Made by a program: the position numbers and the translations under genes. A model generated the notes under the pieces. That model made no database searches. It worked only from the letters and a program-made list of their open reading frames with translations, and was not told where the DNA came from. Below are positions 9,882 to 20,641 of a DNA stretch of 64,000 nucleotides, one piece after another. The stretch is from Ruegeria lacuscaerulensis ITI-1157. GTDB lineage: Bacteria > Pseudomonadota > Alphaproteobacteria > Rhodobacterales > Rhodobacteraceae. The stretch covers positions 2,623,017 to 2,687,016 of the forward strand of contig GG704596.1 of NCBI GenBank assembly GCA_000161775.1, in the 5' to 3' direction. Positions within the stretch are counted from its first letter, which is position 1; every line of letters begins with the position of its first letter.

Positions 9882-10400
9882 ATGAAACTGATCCGCGCAT
9901 TGCTGTCTGTCCTGCTGATTCCAGTGGCGCAGATGGCGTGGGCCGAGGATTGGACCGGGCCTTATGCCGGGTTCACCTTCGGTTATACCGACGCGGACGG
10001 CCCCGGCGGCAGCGGTGGCAATTCGGGCAGCATCGGTGCGAATATCGGATACGATCTGGATCTGGGCAGCTTCGTCGTCGGGGGTGAGTTCGAGTATGAC
10101 CGGCTGAATCTCGACCTGGGCGCCTCGGAGGGCAGTTTGGACAGCGTGTCCCGCGTGAAGCTGCGCGGCGGGTACGAGTTCGGGCCAGCTTTGGGCTATG
10201 TCGTGGTGGGTGCCGCGCGGGCGAATACTTCGAGCGACAGCGACACGGCCGCCGTCTACGGGATCGGCGTCGCATACCCTTTGGGCGACCGGCTGATCAT
10301 CAGTGGCGAAGCCTTGCGGCAGAATTTCAACGATGTCACACGGTCGCGCGGCGATCTGGACACCAACACCTTCAATCTGCGCACGACCTTCCGGTTCTGA
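9882..10400 (+). CDS. Outer-membrane beta-barrel protein (Omp25/OmpA-like porin family)
   Basis: A 172-residue outer-membrane protein. It has a signal peptide (MKLIRALLSVLLIPVAQMAWA, cleaved before EDWTGPYAG) and then alternating hydrophobic strands typical of an eight-stranded barrel: WTGPYAGFTFGYTDAD, GSIGANIGYDLDLG, FVVGGEFEYD, VKLRGGYEFG and a last strand TNTFNLRTTFRF ending in Phe, the BAM recognition signal. The W-x-G-x-Y-x-G start and the NIGYD strand are the pattern seen in Rhizobiales/Rhodobacterales Omp25/31-type proteins. The ATG at 9882 has an ideal GGAGG 5 bases upstream. It is convergent with the downstream aminotransferase. Confidence 0.85.
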   Translation: MKLIRALLSVLLIPVAQMAWAEDWTGPYAGFTFGYTDADGPGGSGGNSGSIGANIGYDLDLGSFVVGGEFEYDRLNLDLGASEGSLDSVSRVKLRGGYEFGPALGYVVVGAARANTSSDSDTAAVYGIGVAYPLGDRLIISGEALRQNFNDVTRSRGDLDTNTFNLRTTFRF

Positions 10401-10417
10401 AGGAAACCCGTCTGCGG

Positions 10418-11605
10418 TCACTCGGCTGCTGTCTGGCCCGCCAGCCGGGCGGCGAAATCGCATAGGGTCTGAAGGGCGGCGGCGAGCCGGTCATCATCAA
10501 TGGTCATGGCCACGCGCACATGCCCTGCGGCGGCTTGGCCGAAGCTTTCGCCGGGCATGACCGCGATGGCGTGGGTGTCCAACAGCGCATTGGCGAAGTC
10601 TTCGCCGCTTTGCCCCGTCGCGCGGATGTCCAGCATCAGGTACATTGCGCCTTGTGCGGGGATCAGGCCCACCGTGTTCTGTCGGGCCAGAACCTGCATC
10701 GCCAGGGCGCGGCGGCGGCGGAAAGGGTCCGCGATTTCTTGTTCCAGTTCGTCCCCCGCCGTCAGCGCAAAGCTGGCGGCGTCCTGAATGAAACCCGGAA
10801 CCCCGTAGGTGGTGTGCGTGGCAAGGTTGATCAAATGGTCGATGGCCTCTTCGGGGCCAACGATCCAACCGCAGCGCGACCCGGTCATGGCGTGGGACTT
10901 CGACATCGAGCCCACGACCAAAGTACGGTCGGCCATACCGGGCAGGGCGCGGGGCGACAGGTGCGCACCATCCCAGACCTGCGTGTCATAGACCTCGTCC
11001 GAAATCAGCCAGAGGTTCCGCTCGCGGCACAGATCGGCAATCTCGGTCAGGGTCTCGCGGGAATAGACGACCCCGGTCGGGTTGTTCGGCGTGTTGATCA
11101 GCAATGATGCGGCACCCTCGGCCTGTTCCGCGATCCGGGCCGCGTCGGGTTGAAAGGCGTCCTCGGCCCGGGTCTGAACCGCGCGCGCGACAGCGCCCGC
11201 TCCGCGGATCGTACCGGGGTAGGTGGCGTAGAACGGATCAAGATAGAGGCCCACATCCCCCGGGTCGCACGCTGCCATATGCGCGGCGAACAGCGCCGCC
11301 TGTCCGCCCGGGGTGATCAGCACGTTGTGGCGCGTGGTGGGAACACCCGTGCGGGTCTGCACCCGCGCGGCCACGGTATCGCGCAGCAGATCCGTGCCCG
11401 GAACCATGGCGTATCCGGTATGGCCCGCGCGCGCCGACCGGTCCATCTCGGCCAGGATCGAGGGGTGGGTGCGGATGTCATGCTCGCCGATGGTCAGCTC
11501 GGTCACGGCCTGGCCTTCGGCGATCATGCGGCGCGCGCGATAGAACACGTCCCACCCGTCCGAACCGCCTCCGGTCAGATGCGTGATGCGGTGCGAAAGT
11601 TTCAT
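10418..11605 (-). CDS. PLP-dependent class I/II aminotransferase
   Basis: A 395-residue fold-type I aminotransferase. It carries the PLP-binding features of the aspartate-aminotransferase family: [13 protein letters not shown] for phosphate binding, [22 protein letters not shown], and [15 protein letters not shown] with the Schiff-base lysine. The C-terminal Arg that binds the substrate carboxylate is likely the one in GHVRVAM. The start at 11605 (MKLSHRI) is preferred over an in-frame upstream codon because homologues begin at this point. The amino-donor and acceptor are not determined; family members act on aspartate, aromatic or branched-chain substrates. It is divergent from cysS and convergent with the beta-barrel gene. 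Confidence 0.88.
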   Translation of the reverse strand: MKLSHRITHLTGGGSDGWDVFYRARRMIAEGQAVTELTIGEHDIRTHPSILAEMDRSARAGHTGYAMVPGTDLLRDTVAARVQTRTGVPTTRHNVLITPGGQAALFAAHMAACDPGDVGLYLDPFYATYPGTIRGAGAVARAVQTRAEDAFQPDAARIAEQAEGAASLLINTPNNPTGVVYSRETLTEIADLCRERNLWLISDEVYDTQVWDGAHLSPRALPGMADRTLVVGSMSKSHAMTGSRCGWIVGPEEAIDHLINLATHTTYGVPGFIQDAASFALTAGDELEQEIADPFRRRRALAMQVLARQNTVGLIPAQGAMYLMLDIRATGQSGEDFANALLDTHAIAVMPGESFGQAAAGHVRVAMTIDDDRLAAALQTLCDFAARLAGQTAAE

Positions 11606-11870
11606 GGCGCGGCTCCGTTGCAGCAAGCCCGCCGAATGGGGCAGAGCCGGTTTGATTTGTCAATCAGCTTCCCCGGTTGGCAACAGAAGTCTTGGCGCGC
11701 GGGACCGGGCGTGCTATGCGATGGGCCATGAACCGGAAGACCTGCATCATTATCTGCTGCATTCCCTGCTGAACTTTCACGCGGGCCGGTTTCTTTCGTT
11801 TTCTTCCCTGAGACAAGTTGCTAAGCCCGCGTCAACGCGCACGCTATTGCTGTATCCAGGAGCCAGACGC

Positions 11871-13267
<1,397 letters not shown>

Positions 13268-13271
<4 letters not shown>

Positions 13272-14902
13272 GCAAGGAGCGCCTGTACCTCTATGACACC
13301 ACGCTGCGGGACGGGCAGCAGACGCAGGGCGTTCAGTTCTCGACCGCCGAAAAGGTCCAGATCGCGCAGGCGCTGGATGCTTTGGGGGTGGATTATATCG
13401 AAGGCGGCTGGCCCGGCGCGAACCCCACCGACAGCGCGTTTTTTGACGCCGCGCCCAAGACGCGCGCCTGCCTGACCGCCTTTGGCATGACCAAGCGGGC
13501 CGGGCGCTCGGCCGAGAATGACGACGTGCTGGCCGCCGTCATGAACGCCGGCACGCGGGCGGTCTGTCTGGTGGGTAAGTCGCATGACTATCACGTGACC
13601 GACGCGCTGGGGATCTCGCTGGATGAGAATGTCGAGAACGTCCGCGCCTCGGTCGCGCATATCGTGGCGCAGGGGCGCGAGGCGCTGTTCGATGCCGAGC
13701 ATTTCTTTGACGGCTACAAGGACAACCCCGCCTATGCGATGCAGGTCTGCCAGGCGGCGCTGGAGGCCGGTGCCCGCTGGGTGGTGTTGTGCGACACCAA
13801 TGGCGGCGCGCTGCCGGCCGAAGTGGGGCGGATCGTGTCCGAGCTGATCGCGGCGGGTTTTCCCGGCGACCGGCTGGGCATCCACACCCACAACGACACC
13901 GAAAATGCCGTGGCCTGTTCCCTGGCGGCCGTGGATGCCGGCGCGCGCCAGATCCAAGGCACGCTGAACGGGCTGGGTGAGCGCTGCGGCAACGCAAACC
14001 TGACCGCGCTGATTCCGACGCTGCTGTTGAAGGAGCCTTATGCCTCTACCTTCGAGATCGGGGTCAGCCGCGACGCGCTGACCGGTCTGACCCGCATCAG
14101 CCGCATGCTGGACGACATCCTGAACCGGGTGCCCAGCAAACAGGCGGCCTATGTCGGGGCCTCGGCCTTTGCGCACAAGGCGGGGCTGCATGCCAGCGCG
14201 ATCCTCAAGGATCCGTCGACCTATGAACATGTCGATCCGGCCACCGTGGGTAATGCGCGGATCATTCCGATGTCGAACCAGGCGGGCCAGTCGAACCTGC
14301 GCAAACGCCTGACCGAGGCCGGGTTGCAGGTCGAGCCGGGCGACCCGGCGCTGGGGCGCATCCTGGAACGGATCAAGGCGCGCGAAGCCGAGGGGTATTC
14401 CTACGACACCGCGCAGGCCAGTTTCGAGCTGCTGGCCCGCGATGAACTGGGCCAGTTGCCGCAATTCTTTGAGGTCAAGCGCTACAAGGTCACGGTCGAG
14501 CGGCGCAAGAACAAGTACAACCAGATGGTCAGCCTGTCCGAGGCGGTCGTCGTGGTGAAGGTGGATGGCGAGAAAAAGCTGTCGGTCAGCGAGTCGCTGG
14601 ACGAAAGCGGCAGCGACCGCGGCCCGGTGAACGCGCTGGCCAAGGCGTTGGCCAAGGATCTGGGGCAGTACTCGCCCATCCTGGACGATATGCACCTGGT
14701 TGACTTCAAGGTGCGCATCACCCAAGGCGGGACCGAAGCCGTGACCCGCGTCATCATCGACAGCGAAGACGGGCAGGGGCGGCGCTGGTCCACGGTGGGG
14801 GTCAGCGCGAACATCGTTGATGCCTCGTTCGAGGCGCTGCTGGAAGCGATCCAGTGGAAGCTGGTGCGCGACTGCAGCCCGCAATCGGTGGTGGCCGAGT
14901 GA
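13268..14902 (+). CDS. cimA: (R)-citramalate synthase
   Basis: Condenses acetyl-CoA and pyruvate to (R)-citramalate, the first step of the threonine-independent route to 2-oxobutyrate and isoleucine. At 544 residues it is in the CimA range and longer than LeuA catalytic cores. It has the DRE-TIM metallolyase start [17 protein letters not shown], the metal-binding [15 protein letters not shown], and VVLCDTNGG. The C-terminal third (about residues 400-544) is the LeuA-type regulatory dimer domain, with [15 protein letters not shown] and [15 protein letters not shown]. LeuA-like enzymes are the main alternative; the [12 protein letters not shown] region and overall length favour CimA. It is ATGA-coupled to cysS upstream and GTGA-coupled to the next gene. 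Confidence 0.88.
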
Positions 14903-15681
14903 GCGTGCCCTTCGACGACGACGTCAAGGCCTGCGCGGCGCTGGTCCACCGGGCCGACCCCGATCGGTTCATGGCCGCGATGGCGGCGCCGGTTCAGGCG
15001 CGGGCCGTGCTGTTTCCGATCTATGCGATGAATATCGAGGTCGCCCGCGCGCCGTGGGTCACCCAAGAGCCGATGATCGCGGAAATGCGCCTGCAATGGT
15101 GGCGCGACGCACTGCAGGAGATCGCCGAAGGACCCACGGTACGGCGGCACGAGGTGGTCACGCCCCTGTCGCGCGTCCTGTCCCCGCACCTGGCGGCGAT
15201 GCTGGATGAATATGTGGCCGTAAGGCGTTGGGATATCTACCGAGATCCGTTCGAAGATGAGGCGCATTTCGAAGCCTACCTGACCCACAGTGCAGGGTCG
15301 CTGATGGTTGCCTCGGCGCAAGCCCTGGGTGCGGCCGACGAAACGGTTCTGCGCGACTTTGGCTATGCGGTCGGTGTGGCGAATTGGTTCCGCGCCATCC
15401 CCGAGCTTGAAGCCCGCGGGCGCGTCCCCCTGTTGGACGGGACGCCGGACGGGGTGCGCCAGTTGGCCAGGCGCGCGCTGGACCGGATGGCCGCGGCCCG
15501 GGCGCGTCGCGCCGATGTTTCCGCTCAGGCACGCCCGGCGCTTGTGGCCGGATGGCAGGCCGAATGGGTGTTGCGCCGCGTGGTCGCCGACCCGACAGCG
15601 GTCAGCAAGGGCGCTTTGAAACAAAGCGAGTTTCGCCGGCGGGCCTCTCTGATCTGGACCGCGACCACCGGTCGATGGTGA
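14899..15681 (+). CDS. Squalene/phytoene synthase-fold protein, NDUFAF6-like
   Basis: A 260-residue protein of the squalene/phytoene synthase fold. It resembles the mitochondrial complex I assembly factor NDUFAF6 more than a prenyl synthase: the first Asp-rich motif of true synthases is replaced by AMNIEVARAPW, followed by EMRLQWWRDAL, which corresponds to the FNVELA and MRMQFWK segments of NDUFAF6. The second motif is also not Asp-rich (VANWFRAIPE). Catalysis of prenyl condensation is therefore unlikely, and a role in respiratory complex I assembly is an inference from the family. The start is taken as the GTG at 14899, whose GTGA overlaps the cimA stop; another GTG lies at 14905. It is convergent with the MFS gene, with no space between stops. 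Confidence 0.75.
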   Translation: MSVPFDDDVKACAALVHRADPDRFMAAMAAPVQARAVLFPIYAMNIEVARAPWVTQEPMIAEMRLQWWRDALQEIAEGPTVRRHEVVTPLSRVLSPHLAAMLDEYVAVRRWDIYRDPFEDEAHFEAYLTHSAGSLMVASAQALGAADETVLRDFGYAVGVANWFRAIPELEARGRVPLLDGTPDGVRQLARRALDRMAAARARRADVSAQARPALVAGWQAEWVLRRVVADPTAVSKGALKQSEFRRRASLIWTATTGRW

Positions 15682-16908
15682 TTAGGCCGCGTCTGCCGCG
15701 TCGGGCCTCAGCACAAGCCACAGCAGCGCGCCGCCCGCAAGGGTCAGCAGCGGCACCATCGCCAGATTGACAGCGGTCCATCCCTCGACCGGGGACCCGC
15801 CCGAACAGTTCATCAGCCCGCCCGAGGCCAGCGACGCAATCGTCACGCCTCCGAACACCAGCAGGTCGTTCAGGCCCTGCACGCGGCCGCGTTCATGCAC
15901 CTCGTGCTGGGCGGCCAGCATGCTGGTGGCACCGATGAAGCCGAAGTTCCAGCCGATGCCAAGCAGCACGAGGGCCAGAAAGAAGTTCTCGATCTCAACG
16001 CCTTGCAGTGCGACGACACCCGCGCCGCCCAAAATCGCCAACCCGATGGCAACCATCTTCTCGGCCCCGAACCGGGCGATCAGGTGGCCGGTGAAGAAAC
16101 TGGGAACATACATGGCCAGAACGTGGCTGGTGACCACATCCGCCGCATCACCTTCGGAGAAGCCGCAGCCGACAACGGCCAGCGGCGTCGAGGTCATCAC
16201 CAAGTTCATCAGCGCGTATGAGACCATTGCGCAGATGATGGCCACGGCGATGCGCGGAGTTTTCAACAGTTCAAGCCGCGACCGGCCTTTGGGTGCATCC
16301 TGCGACGGGCGGTCGGGGGTCGGAATGTCCAGAAACAGAAACAGGACCGACCCGATGACATTCACCGCGATCACCGCGAAATAGGTGCCGAGGAATGGAA
16401 TGACATAGGCCTGCGAGGTCAGCTTGACGATTTGCGGCCCGATGATGGCCGCAGCCAGACCGCCGGCCATGACGTACGAGATCGCCTTGGGCCGGAACGC
16501 GTCCGACGCGGTATCGGCGGCGGCAAAGCGATAGAAGCCATGCGCGCTCATGTAGATGCCGGTCAGCAGGCTGCCCAACAGGAACACGGGAAACGACCCC
16601 AGGTACAGGCCATAGGCGCCCACGGCGCCGCCAACCGCTCCGGCGGTGGCACCGATCAGAAACCCGGCCCGACGCCCCCAACGCTGCATGATGGCCGAGA
16701 CCGGCGTGGCCGCCAGCATCGACCCCAGAACGATCAGCGAAATCGGCAGCGTGGCCAGGCAGGCGTTGCTGGCCAGCGACTGCCCCGCCAATCCACCGAC
16801 GATGAAGATCATCGGCATCTGCGCGCCCAGAATCGCCTGCGCCGCCACCAGAACGGCAACGTTGCGTTTGGCGCGGGTATCGTCGGGGGCGGTGCTGGTC
16901 ATCGTCAT
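15682..16908 (-). CDS. MFS transporter, multidrug-efflux type
   Basis: A 408-residue inner-membrane major facilitator with about 12 hydrophobic segments. The loop between helices 2 and 3 reads MQRWGRRAGFLIGA, the family A-motif region, and the mid-protein loop (about residues 190-215) is hydrophilic (DIPTPDRPSQDAPKGRSRLE), dividing two six-helix halves. The open frame extends far upstream but runs into the divergent glycosylase gene, so the ATG at 16908 (or 16902) is chosen. The substrate is unknown; the arrangement does not tie it to a pathway. Confidence 0.82.
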   Translation of the reverse strand: MTMTSTAPDDTRAKRNVAVLVAAQAILGAQMPMIFIVGGLAGQSLASNACLATLPISLIVLGSMLAATPVSAIMQRWGRRAGFLIGATAGAVGGAVGAYGLYLGSFPVFLLGSLLTGIYMSAHGFYRFAAADTASDAFRPKAISYVMAGGLAAAIIGPQIVKLTSQAYVIPFLGTYFAVIAVNVIGSVLFLFLDIPTPDRPSQDAPKGRSRLELLKTPRIAVAIICAMVSYALMNLVMTSTPLAVVGCGFSEGDAADVVTSHVLAMYVPSFFTGHLIARFGAEKMVAIGLAILGGAGVVALQGVEIENFFLALVLLGIGWNFGFIGATSMLAAQHEVHERGRVQGLNDLLVFGGVTIASLASGGLMNCSGGSPVEGWTAVNLAMVPLLTLAGGALLWLVLRPDAADAA

Positions 16909-17005
16909 GCGCAAATGGGTATCGGCGAACCGGCGGACATACAAGCGGGTTGCATATGCGACAAAGCAGCCTAACCTGCGCCCCGAACCGCCACCCGGAG
17001 CCGCC

Positions 17006-17638
17006 ATGACCGTTGGTCGAATTATCCAGACACCAGAATGCGTTGAGGAAGGGGCCGCGTGGCTGTCTGGCGCCTGCCCGCGCATGGCGCATGCGATCGA
17101 CCTGACGCGCCCGCTGCCCCTGCGCCGTCGGCCCGACGGCTTTGCGCAACTGCTCAGCGCCATCGTCAGCCAGCAGGTCAGCGTGGCCTCGGCCAACGCG
17201 ATCTGGAGGCGGATGCAGCAGGCGGGTCTGACCGGGCCGCGCAAGATCAAGTGGGCCACCGACGATGATCTGCGCGCAGTGGGGCTGAGCCGCCAGAAGA
17301 TCCGCTATGCCCGGGCGCTGGCCGAGGCTCGGATCGACTACAAGGCCCTGCGCGATGCACCCGATGACGTGGTCATTGCGACCCTGACACAGGTGCCGGG
17401 CATCGGGGTCTGGACGGCCGAGATCTATGCCATGTTCTCGCTGGGGCGGGCGGATGTGATCGCGCCGGGCGATCTGGCCCTGCAGGAGGCCGCGCGGATG
17501 CTGTACGGCCTGCCGGATCGGCCGACCGACAAGGCGCTGCGGCAGATGGCCGAGGCGTGGTCGCCGTGGCGGTCGGTTGCAGCCCGGGTTCTGTGGGCCT
17601 ATTACCGCGTGGCCAAAGATAGGGAAGGGATCAGATGA
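17006..17638 (+). CDS. DNA-3-methyladenine glycosylase II (AlkA family)
   Basis: A 210-residue base-excision repair glycosylase of the HhH-GPD superfamily that removes alkylated purines. FAQLLSAIVSQQVSVASANAIW matches the conserved helix of AlkA proteins. The helix-hairpin-helix is TQVPGIGVWTAEIYAMF and it is followed by DVIAPGDLALQ, whose Asp is the expected catalytic residue. It lacks the extra N-terminal domain of E. coli AlkA (282 residues), like many short bacterial homologues. The ATG at 17006 has CGGAG 5 bases upstream. Its TGA overlaps the ATG of the following esterase by 4 bases. Confidence 0.9.
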   Translation: MTVGRIIQTPECVEEGAAWLSGACPRMAHAIDLTRPLPLRRRPDGFAQLLSAIVSQQVSVASANAIWRRMQQAGLTGPRKIKWATDDDLRAVGLSRQKIRYARALAEARIDYKALRDAPDDVVIATLTQVPGIGVWTAEIYAMFSLGRADVIAPGDLALQEAARMLYGLPDRPTDKALRQMAEAWSPWRSVAARVLWAYYRVAKDREGIR

Positions 17639-18300
17639 CAAGGGTTTTGAACGCGCTCCGCAAAGAGCCGGTTTCGGGCGACACGCGCTCGGTCGTGGTG
17701 TTCGTGCATGGCTATGGCGCCAACGGGGCCGATCTGCTGGGGCTTGCGGATGTTCTGGGTGAACACCTGCCCGACACGCTGTTCGTGGCCCCGGACGCGC
17801 CCGAGCAGATCCCCGGCATGCCCAACGGGTATCAGTGGTTTCCGATCCCGTGGATCGACGGCTCGTCCGAGGAAGAGGCCCGGCGTGGCATGGAAATGGC
17901 GGTCGAGGATTTCAACGCCTTCCTGGACGCCCTGATGGTGGACGAGGACGTGCTGCCCGAGCAGGTGGTGCTGTTCGGCTTTTCCCAAGGCAGCATGATG
18001 AGCCTGCACGTGGCCCCGCGCCGCGAGGACCCGGTGGCCGGCGTGATCGCCTTTTCGGGCCGCCTGCTCGAGCCTGACCTGCTGGCCGACGAGGTGGTCA
18101 GCCGGATGCCTGTGCTGCTGGTTCATGGCGATGCCGATGACGTGGTGCCGCCGCAATCGCTGCCCGAGGCCGCCGAGGCCCTGCAACGCGCGGGCTTCAA
18201 GGAGGTCTATGCCCACATCATGAAGGGCACCGGCCACGGTATCGCACCCGACGGGCTGGGCGTCGCGCTGGCCTTCATGCGCGACAAGTTGAGCCTGTAA
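17635..18300 (+). CDS. Alpha/beta hydrolase, phospholipase/carboxylesterase family
   Basis: A 221-residue cytosolic serine esterase of the carboxylesterase/phospholipase (YpfH, Abhydrolase_2) family. The oxyanion region is VVFVHGYGANGADL, the nucleophile elbow is LFGFSQGSMMSL (Ser in GFSQG, about residue 117), the acid is likely the Asp in VHGDADDVVPP, and the base the His in KGTGHGIAPDG. The natural substrate is unknown. It overlaps the AlkA-type gene by four bases and is probably co-translated with it. It is convergent with the VOC gene. Confidence 0.88.
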   Translation: MTRVLNALRKEPVSGDTRSVVVFVHGYGANGADLLGLADVLGEHLPDTLFVAPDAPEQIPGMPNGYQWFPIPWIDGSSEEEARRGMEMAVEDFNAFLDALMVDEDVLPEQVVLFGFSQGSMMSLHVAPRREDPVAGVIAFSGRLLEPDLLADEVVSRMPVLLVHGDADDVVPPQSLPEAAEALQRAGFKEVYAHIMKGTGHGIAPDGLGVALAFMRDKLSL

Positions 18301-18310
18301 CGCGGCAGGG

Positions 18311-18736
18311 TCACCCCCACAGGTGACCCTCGGCAAACTCCACCGAGTTTCCGGCCGGGTCGCGCACATAGAGCGATCGTGCTCCGTTGGGCCAGTCAAA
18401 CTCGGCCTCGACCGGGACGTTCCAGTTCAGCAGATGCTTGCGCATCAACGCGATCTGGTCGCGCGTCAGGATCAGGCACACATGCCCCGGACCGCGTGCG
18501 CCATGCGGCGGCACCGGCAGGTCAGGGTTGGTTGGGGGCTGTTCCGTCTGGTCGGGGTTGAACAGCAGCAATACCGAGGCGCCGACCCGGAAGAATACAT
18601 GTCGGCCATCGGCGCGCTGAATGCGGTCCAGGCCCAGAACCTCGCCATAGAACCTTTCGGCGGCGTCCAGATCATCGACATACAGCGCGGCCTCGAGAAT
18701 GCCCGAAGGCGACGGGATTCCGGCTGCGACTTTCAT
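18311..18736 (-). CDS. VOC-family (glyoxalase/dioxygenase-like) protein
   Basis: A 141-residue single-gene VOC protein with two beta-alpha-beta-beta-beta modules. The first is ILEAALYVDDLDAAERFYGEVLGL and the second GHVCLILTRDQIALMRKHL to SLYVRDPAGNSVEFAEGHLW. Candidate metal ligands are the His in GPGHVCL and the Glu in SVEFAE. The family includes glyoxalases, fosfomycin-resistance enzymes and extradiol dioxygenases, and nothing in the neighbourhood decides between them. Two modules in 141 residues suggests a homodimer. Confidence 0.82.
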   Translation of the reverse strand: MKVAAGIPSPSGILEAALYVDDLDAAERFYGEVLGLDRIQRADGRHVFFRVGASVLLLFNPDQTEQPPTNPDLPVPPHGARGPGHVCLILTRDQIALMRKHLLNWNVPVEAEFDWPNGARSLYVRDPAGNSVEFAEGHLWG

Positions 18737-18767
18737 TGCACCATGTTAGCGGACATTGCTGAAAAAG

Positions 18768-19385
18768 TCACCGCCGCGGGCGTCGGTCCCGCTTGCGTTT
18801 GGGGGCGGTTTCCAGAACGGGCATCGGCAGGCTGTCCCAGCTGCCGGGGGCGAGGTCGTCCAGGGTCCAGTCTCCGATCCGGGCGCGGATCAGGCGAAGG
18901 GTGGGGTGGCCGACGGCAGCCGTCATGCGGCGCACCTGGCGGTTGCGCCCCTCGCGCAGTGTCAGTTCCAGCCAGCAATCCGGCACCGTCTTGCGTTCGC
19001 GGATCGGGGGCGTGCGTGGCCACAGACCCTCGGGTTCGTCGATCAGTCGCGCCTTGGCTGGGCGGGTCATGCCGTCATTCAACTCGACCCCGTCACGCAG
19101 GGCCCGAATGGCCGCCGCATCCGGGATGCCCTCGACCTGAACCCAATAGGTTTTGGGCATCTTGTGCTTGGGGTCCGAGATATGGGATTGCAGCCGCCCA
19201 TTGTCGGTCAGCAGCATCAGCCCCTCGCTGTCGCGGTCCAGCCGCCCGGCCGGATAGACCCCCGGCAGGTCGATGAAATCCGACAGGGTGCTGCGCGGCG
19301 AGTCGGTATTTTGCCGGTCGGTGAATTGCGGCAGCACGTCAAAGGGTTTGTTGAAGCGGATGAACCATGACATGGGTTCCGCCAT
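18768..19385 (-). CDS. Pseudouridine synthase, RluE/RsuA family
   Basis: A 205-residue RNA pseudouridine synthase of the RsuA/RluE type. It lacks an N-terminal S4 domain and begins directly with [15 protein letters not shown]. The catalytic motif is [18 protein letters not shown], where the second Asp is the nucleophile. Other family blocks are KTYWVQVEG and [25 protein letters not shown]. The short form without S4 is typical of RluE, which modifies 23S rRNA U2457 in E. coli. The C-terminus is very basic ([10 protein letters not shown]). The start is the ATG at 19385 (MAEPMSW); 19373 is an alternative. Confidence 0.88.
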   Translation of the reverse strand: MAEPMSWFIRFNKPFDVLPQFTDRQNTDSPRSTLSDFIDLPGVYPAGRLDRDSEGLMLLTDNGRLQSHISDPKHKMPKTYWVQVEGIPDAAAIRALRDGVELNDGMTRPAKARLIDEPEGLWPRTPPIRERKTVPDCWLELTLREGRNRQVRRMTAAVGHPTLRLIRARIGDWTLDDLAPGSWDSLPMPVLETAPKRKRDRRPRR

Positions 19386-19586
19386 ACTCTCAGTCGTTGG
19401 CCTGCGCAAGCTGTGGATAACTGTCACGCGATTGTTATGGATTCGAAATAGTCTGTTACCGAGATGTTGTGGGAAAACAGGACTTGTCAGAGTTTTAACG
19501 CGATATATAGTTAACTCAAGACCGGGGCGGGTGCTCCCCGCTCTGGTGTCCCATACAGGCAGCCGAGAGCGAGGAGCGATTCAGCC

Positions 19587-20174
19587 ATGGACGGAGACTT
19601 CAGAACCGAATTTGTCAGGGAGCCGGGTGCGTTAAAGCACCATCCGGCCTTGGTTTTGAATGCCGATTATCGCCCGCTTTCTTATTACCCGCTGTCGCTG
19701 TGGCCCTGGCAGGAGGCGATCAAGGCCGCCTGGCTGGATCGGGTCGATATCGTCGCGGAATATGACGAGGTGGTCCGCAGCCCCAGTACCGAGATCCGAA
19801 TACCGTCGGTCGTCGTCCTGAAAGACTATGTGAAACCCAGAAAGCGCGTGGCCTTCACGCGCTTTAATTTGTTTCTGAGGGATGAATTCCGCTGTCAGTA
19901 TTGCGGCAGCCGCGGAGACCTGACCTTTGACCATGTGGTGCCACGCGCGGCCGGTGGCGTCACCAGTTGGCAGAACGTGGTGGCCGCCTGCAGCCCGTGC
20001 AACCTGCGCAAGGGGTCCAAATCGCTGCGGCAGGCCGGGATGACCCTGCGCAAGCCGCCTCGGCAGCCTGACGCCAGCATGCTGCAGAATATCGGACGGA
20101 AGTTTCCGCCCAACCACCTGCACGAAAGCTGGATCGACTTCCTGTACTGGGACGCGGAACTGGACGCCCAGTAG
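19587..20174 (+). CDS. HNH endonuclease family protein
   Basis: A 195-residue protein with a conserved N-terminal half (LVLNADYRPLSYYPLSLWPW) and an HNH/zinc domain at about residues 95-150. The zinc ligands are CQYCG and CSPCN, and the nuclease core is DLTFDHVVPRAAGG with SWQNVVAAC and NLRKGSKSL. This combination is widespread in proteobacteria as a housekeeping-like HNH protein; its DNA target is not known. It is not near a restriction methylase or prophage genes. The ATG at 19587 is preceded by GAGGAGCGATT. It is convergent with dsbB, the stops 2 bases apart. Confidence 0.88.
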   Translation: MDGDFRTEFVREPGALKHHPALVLNADYRPLSYYPLSLWPWQEAIKAAWLDRVDIVAEYDEVVRSPSTEIRIPSVVVLKDYVKPRKRVAFTRFNLFLRDEFRCQYCGSRGDLTFDHVVPRAAGGVTSWQNVVAACSPCNLRKGSKSLRQAGMTLRKPPRQPDASMLQNIGRKFPPNHLHESWIDFLYWDAELDAQ

Positions 20175-20176
20175 GG

Positions 20177-20641
20177 TCAGCGCGCCCGCCAGGCGGCCAG
20201 CCATGCCAGGACCAGACCGGCGGACAGCAGTGCATTCCATCCGGCCATGGACAGGCCGAACATCTCCCACGGGATTTCGTCGCAGCGCACCAGCGGGGCG
20301 GCCATGATCTGTTCCATCAGCTGTTCGGCCGACAGGCCGCTGATGCTGCCCGAGGTGCAGCTGGATGGGCCTTCCCACAGCCCGCGCTCGACCCCGGCGT
20401 GATAGATGCCGATGCCCGAGGTGGTCGCGGCCGCCGCCGCACCGAGAAGCGGCAGAAGGCGCACGCCCGGCAGGGCGAAGGCCAGGGCGCCGATCACGAT
20501 CGCCGCGCCATGAGGGTAGCGTTGCCAGATGCACATTTTGCAAGGCGCCATGCCACCTATGTATTGAAAGGCCCAAGCCCCCAGCAGCAACCCCAGGGAT
20601 CCGGCCGCGGCCAGAAGGATAAGTGTGCGTTTGCGTGTCAT
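20177..20641 (-). CDS. Disulfide bond formation protein B (DsbB family)
   Basis: A 154-residue inner-membrane quinone reductase that would re-oxidise a periplasmic DsbA. Four hydrophobic helices are visible. The first periplasmic loop carries the redox pair APCKMC, followed by IWQRYPH, a DsbB hallmark; the second loop has two cysteines (GPSSCTSGS and LVRCDEI) corresponding to the second redox pair. Its ATG overlaps the stop of the upstream DedA gene by 4 bases, so the two are translationally coupled. No dsbA is in the window. Confidence 0.9.
   Translation of the reverse strand: MTRKRTLILLAAAGSLGLLLGAWAFQYIGGMAPCKMCIWQRYPHGAAIVIGALAFALPGVRLLPLLGAAAAATTSGIGIYHAGVERGLWEGPSSCTSGSISGLSAEQLMEQIMAAPLVRCDEIPWEMFGLSMAGWNALLSAGLVLAWLAAWRAR

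Noticed and set aside
15767-16384. Long plus-strand frame within the MFS transporter region
   Set aside because: It is the shadow of a GC-rich gene on the other strand; the minus frame carries the MFS helices.
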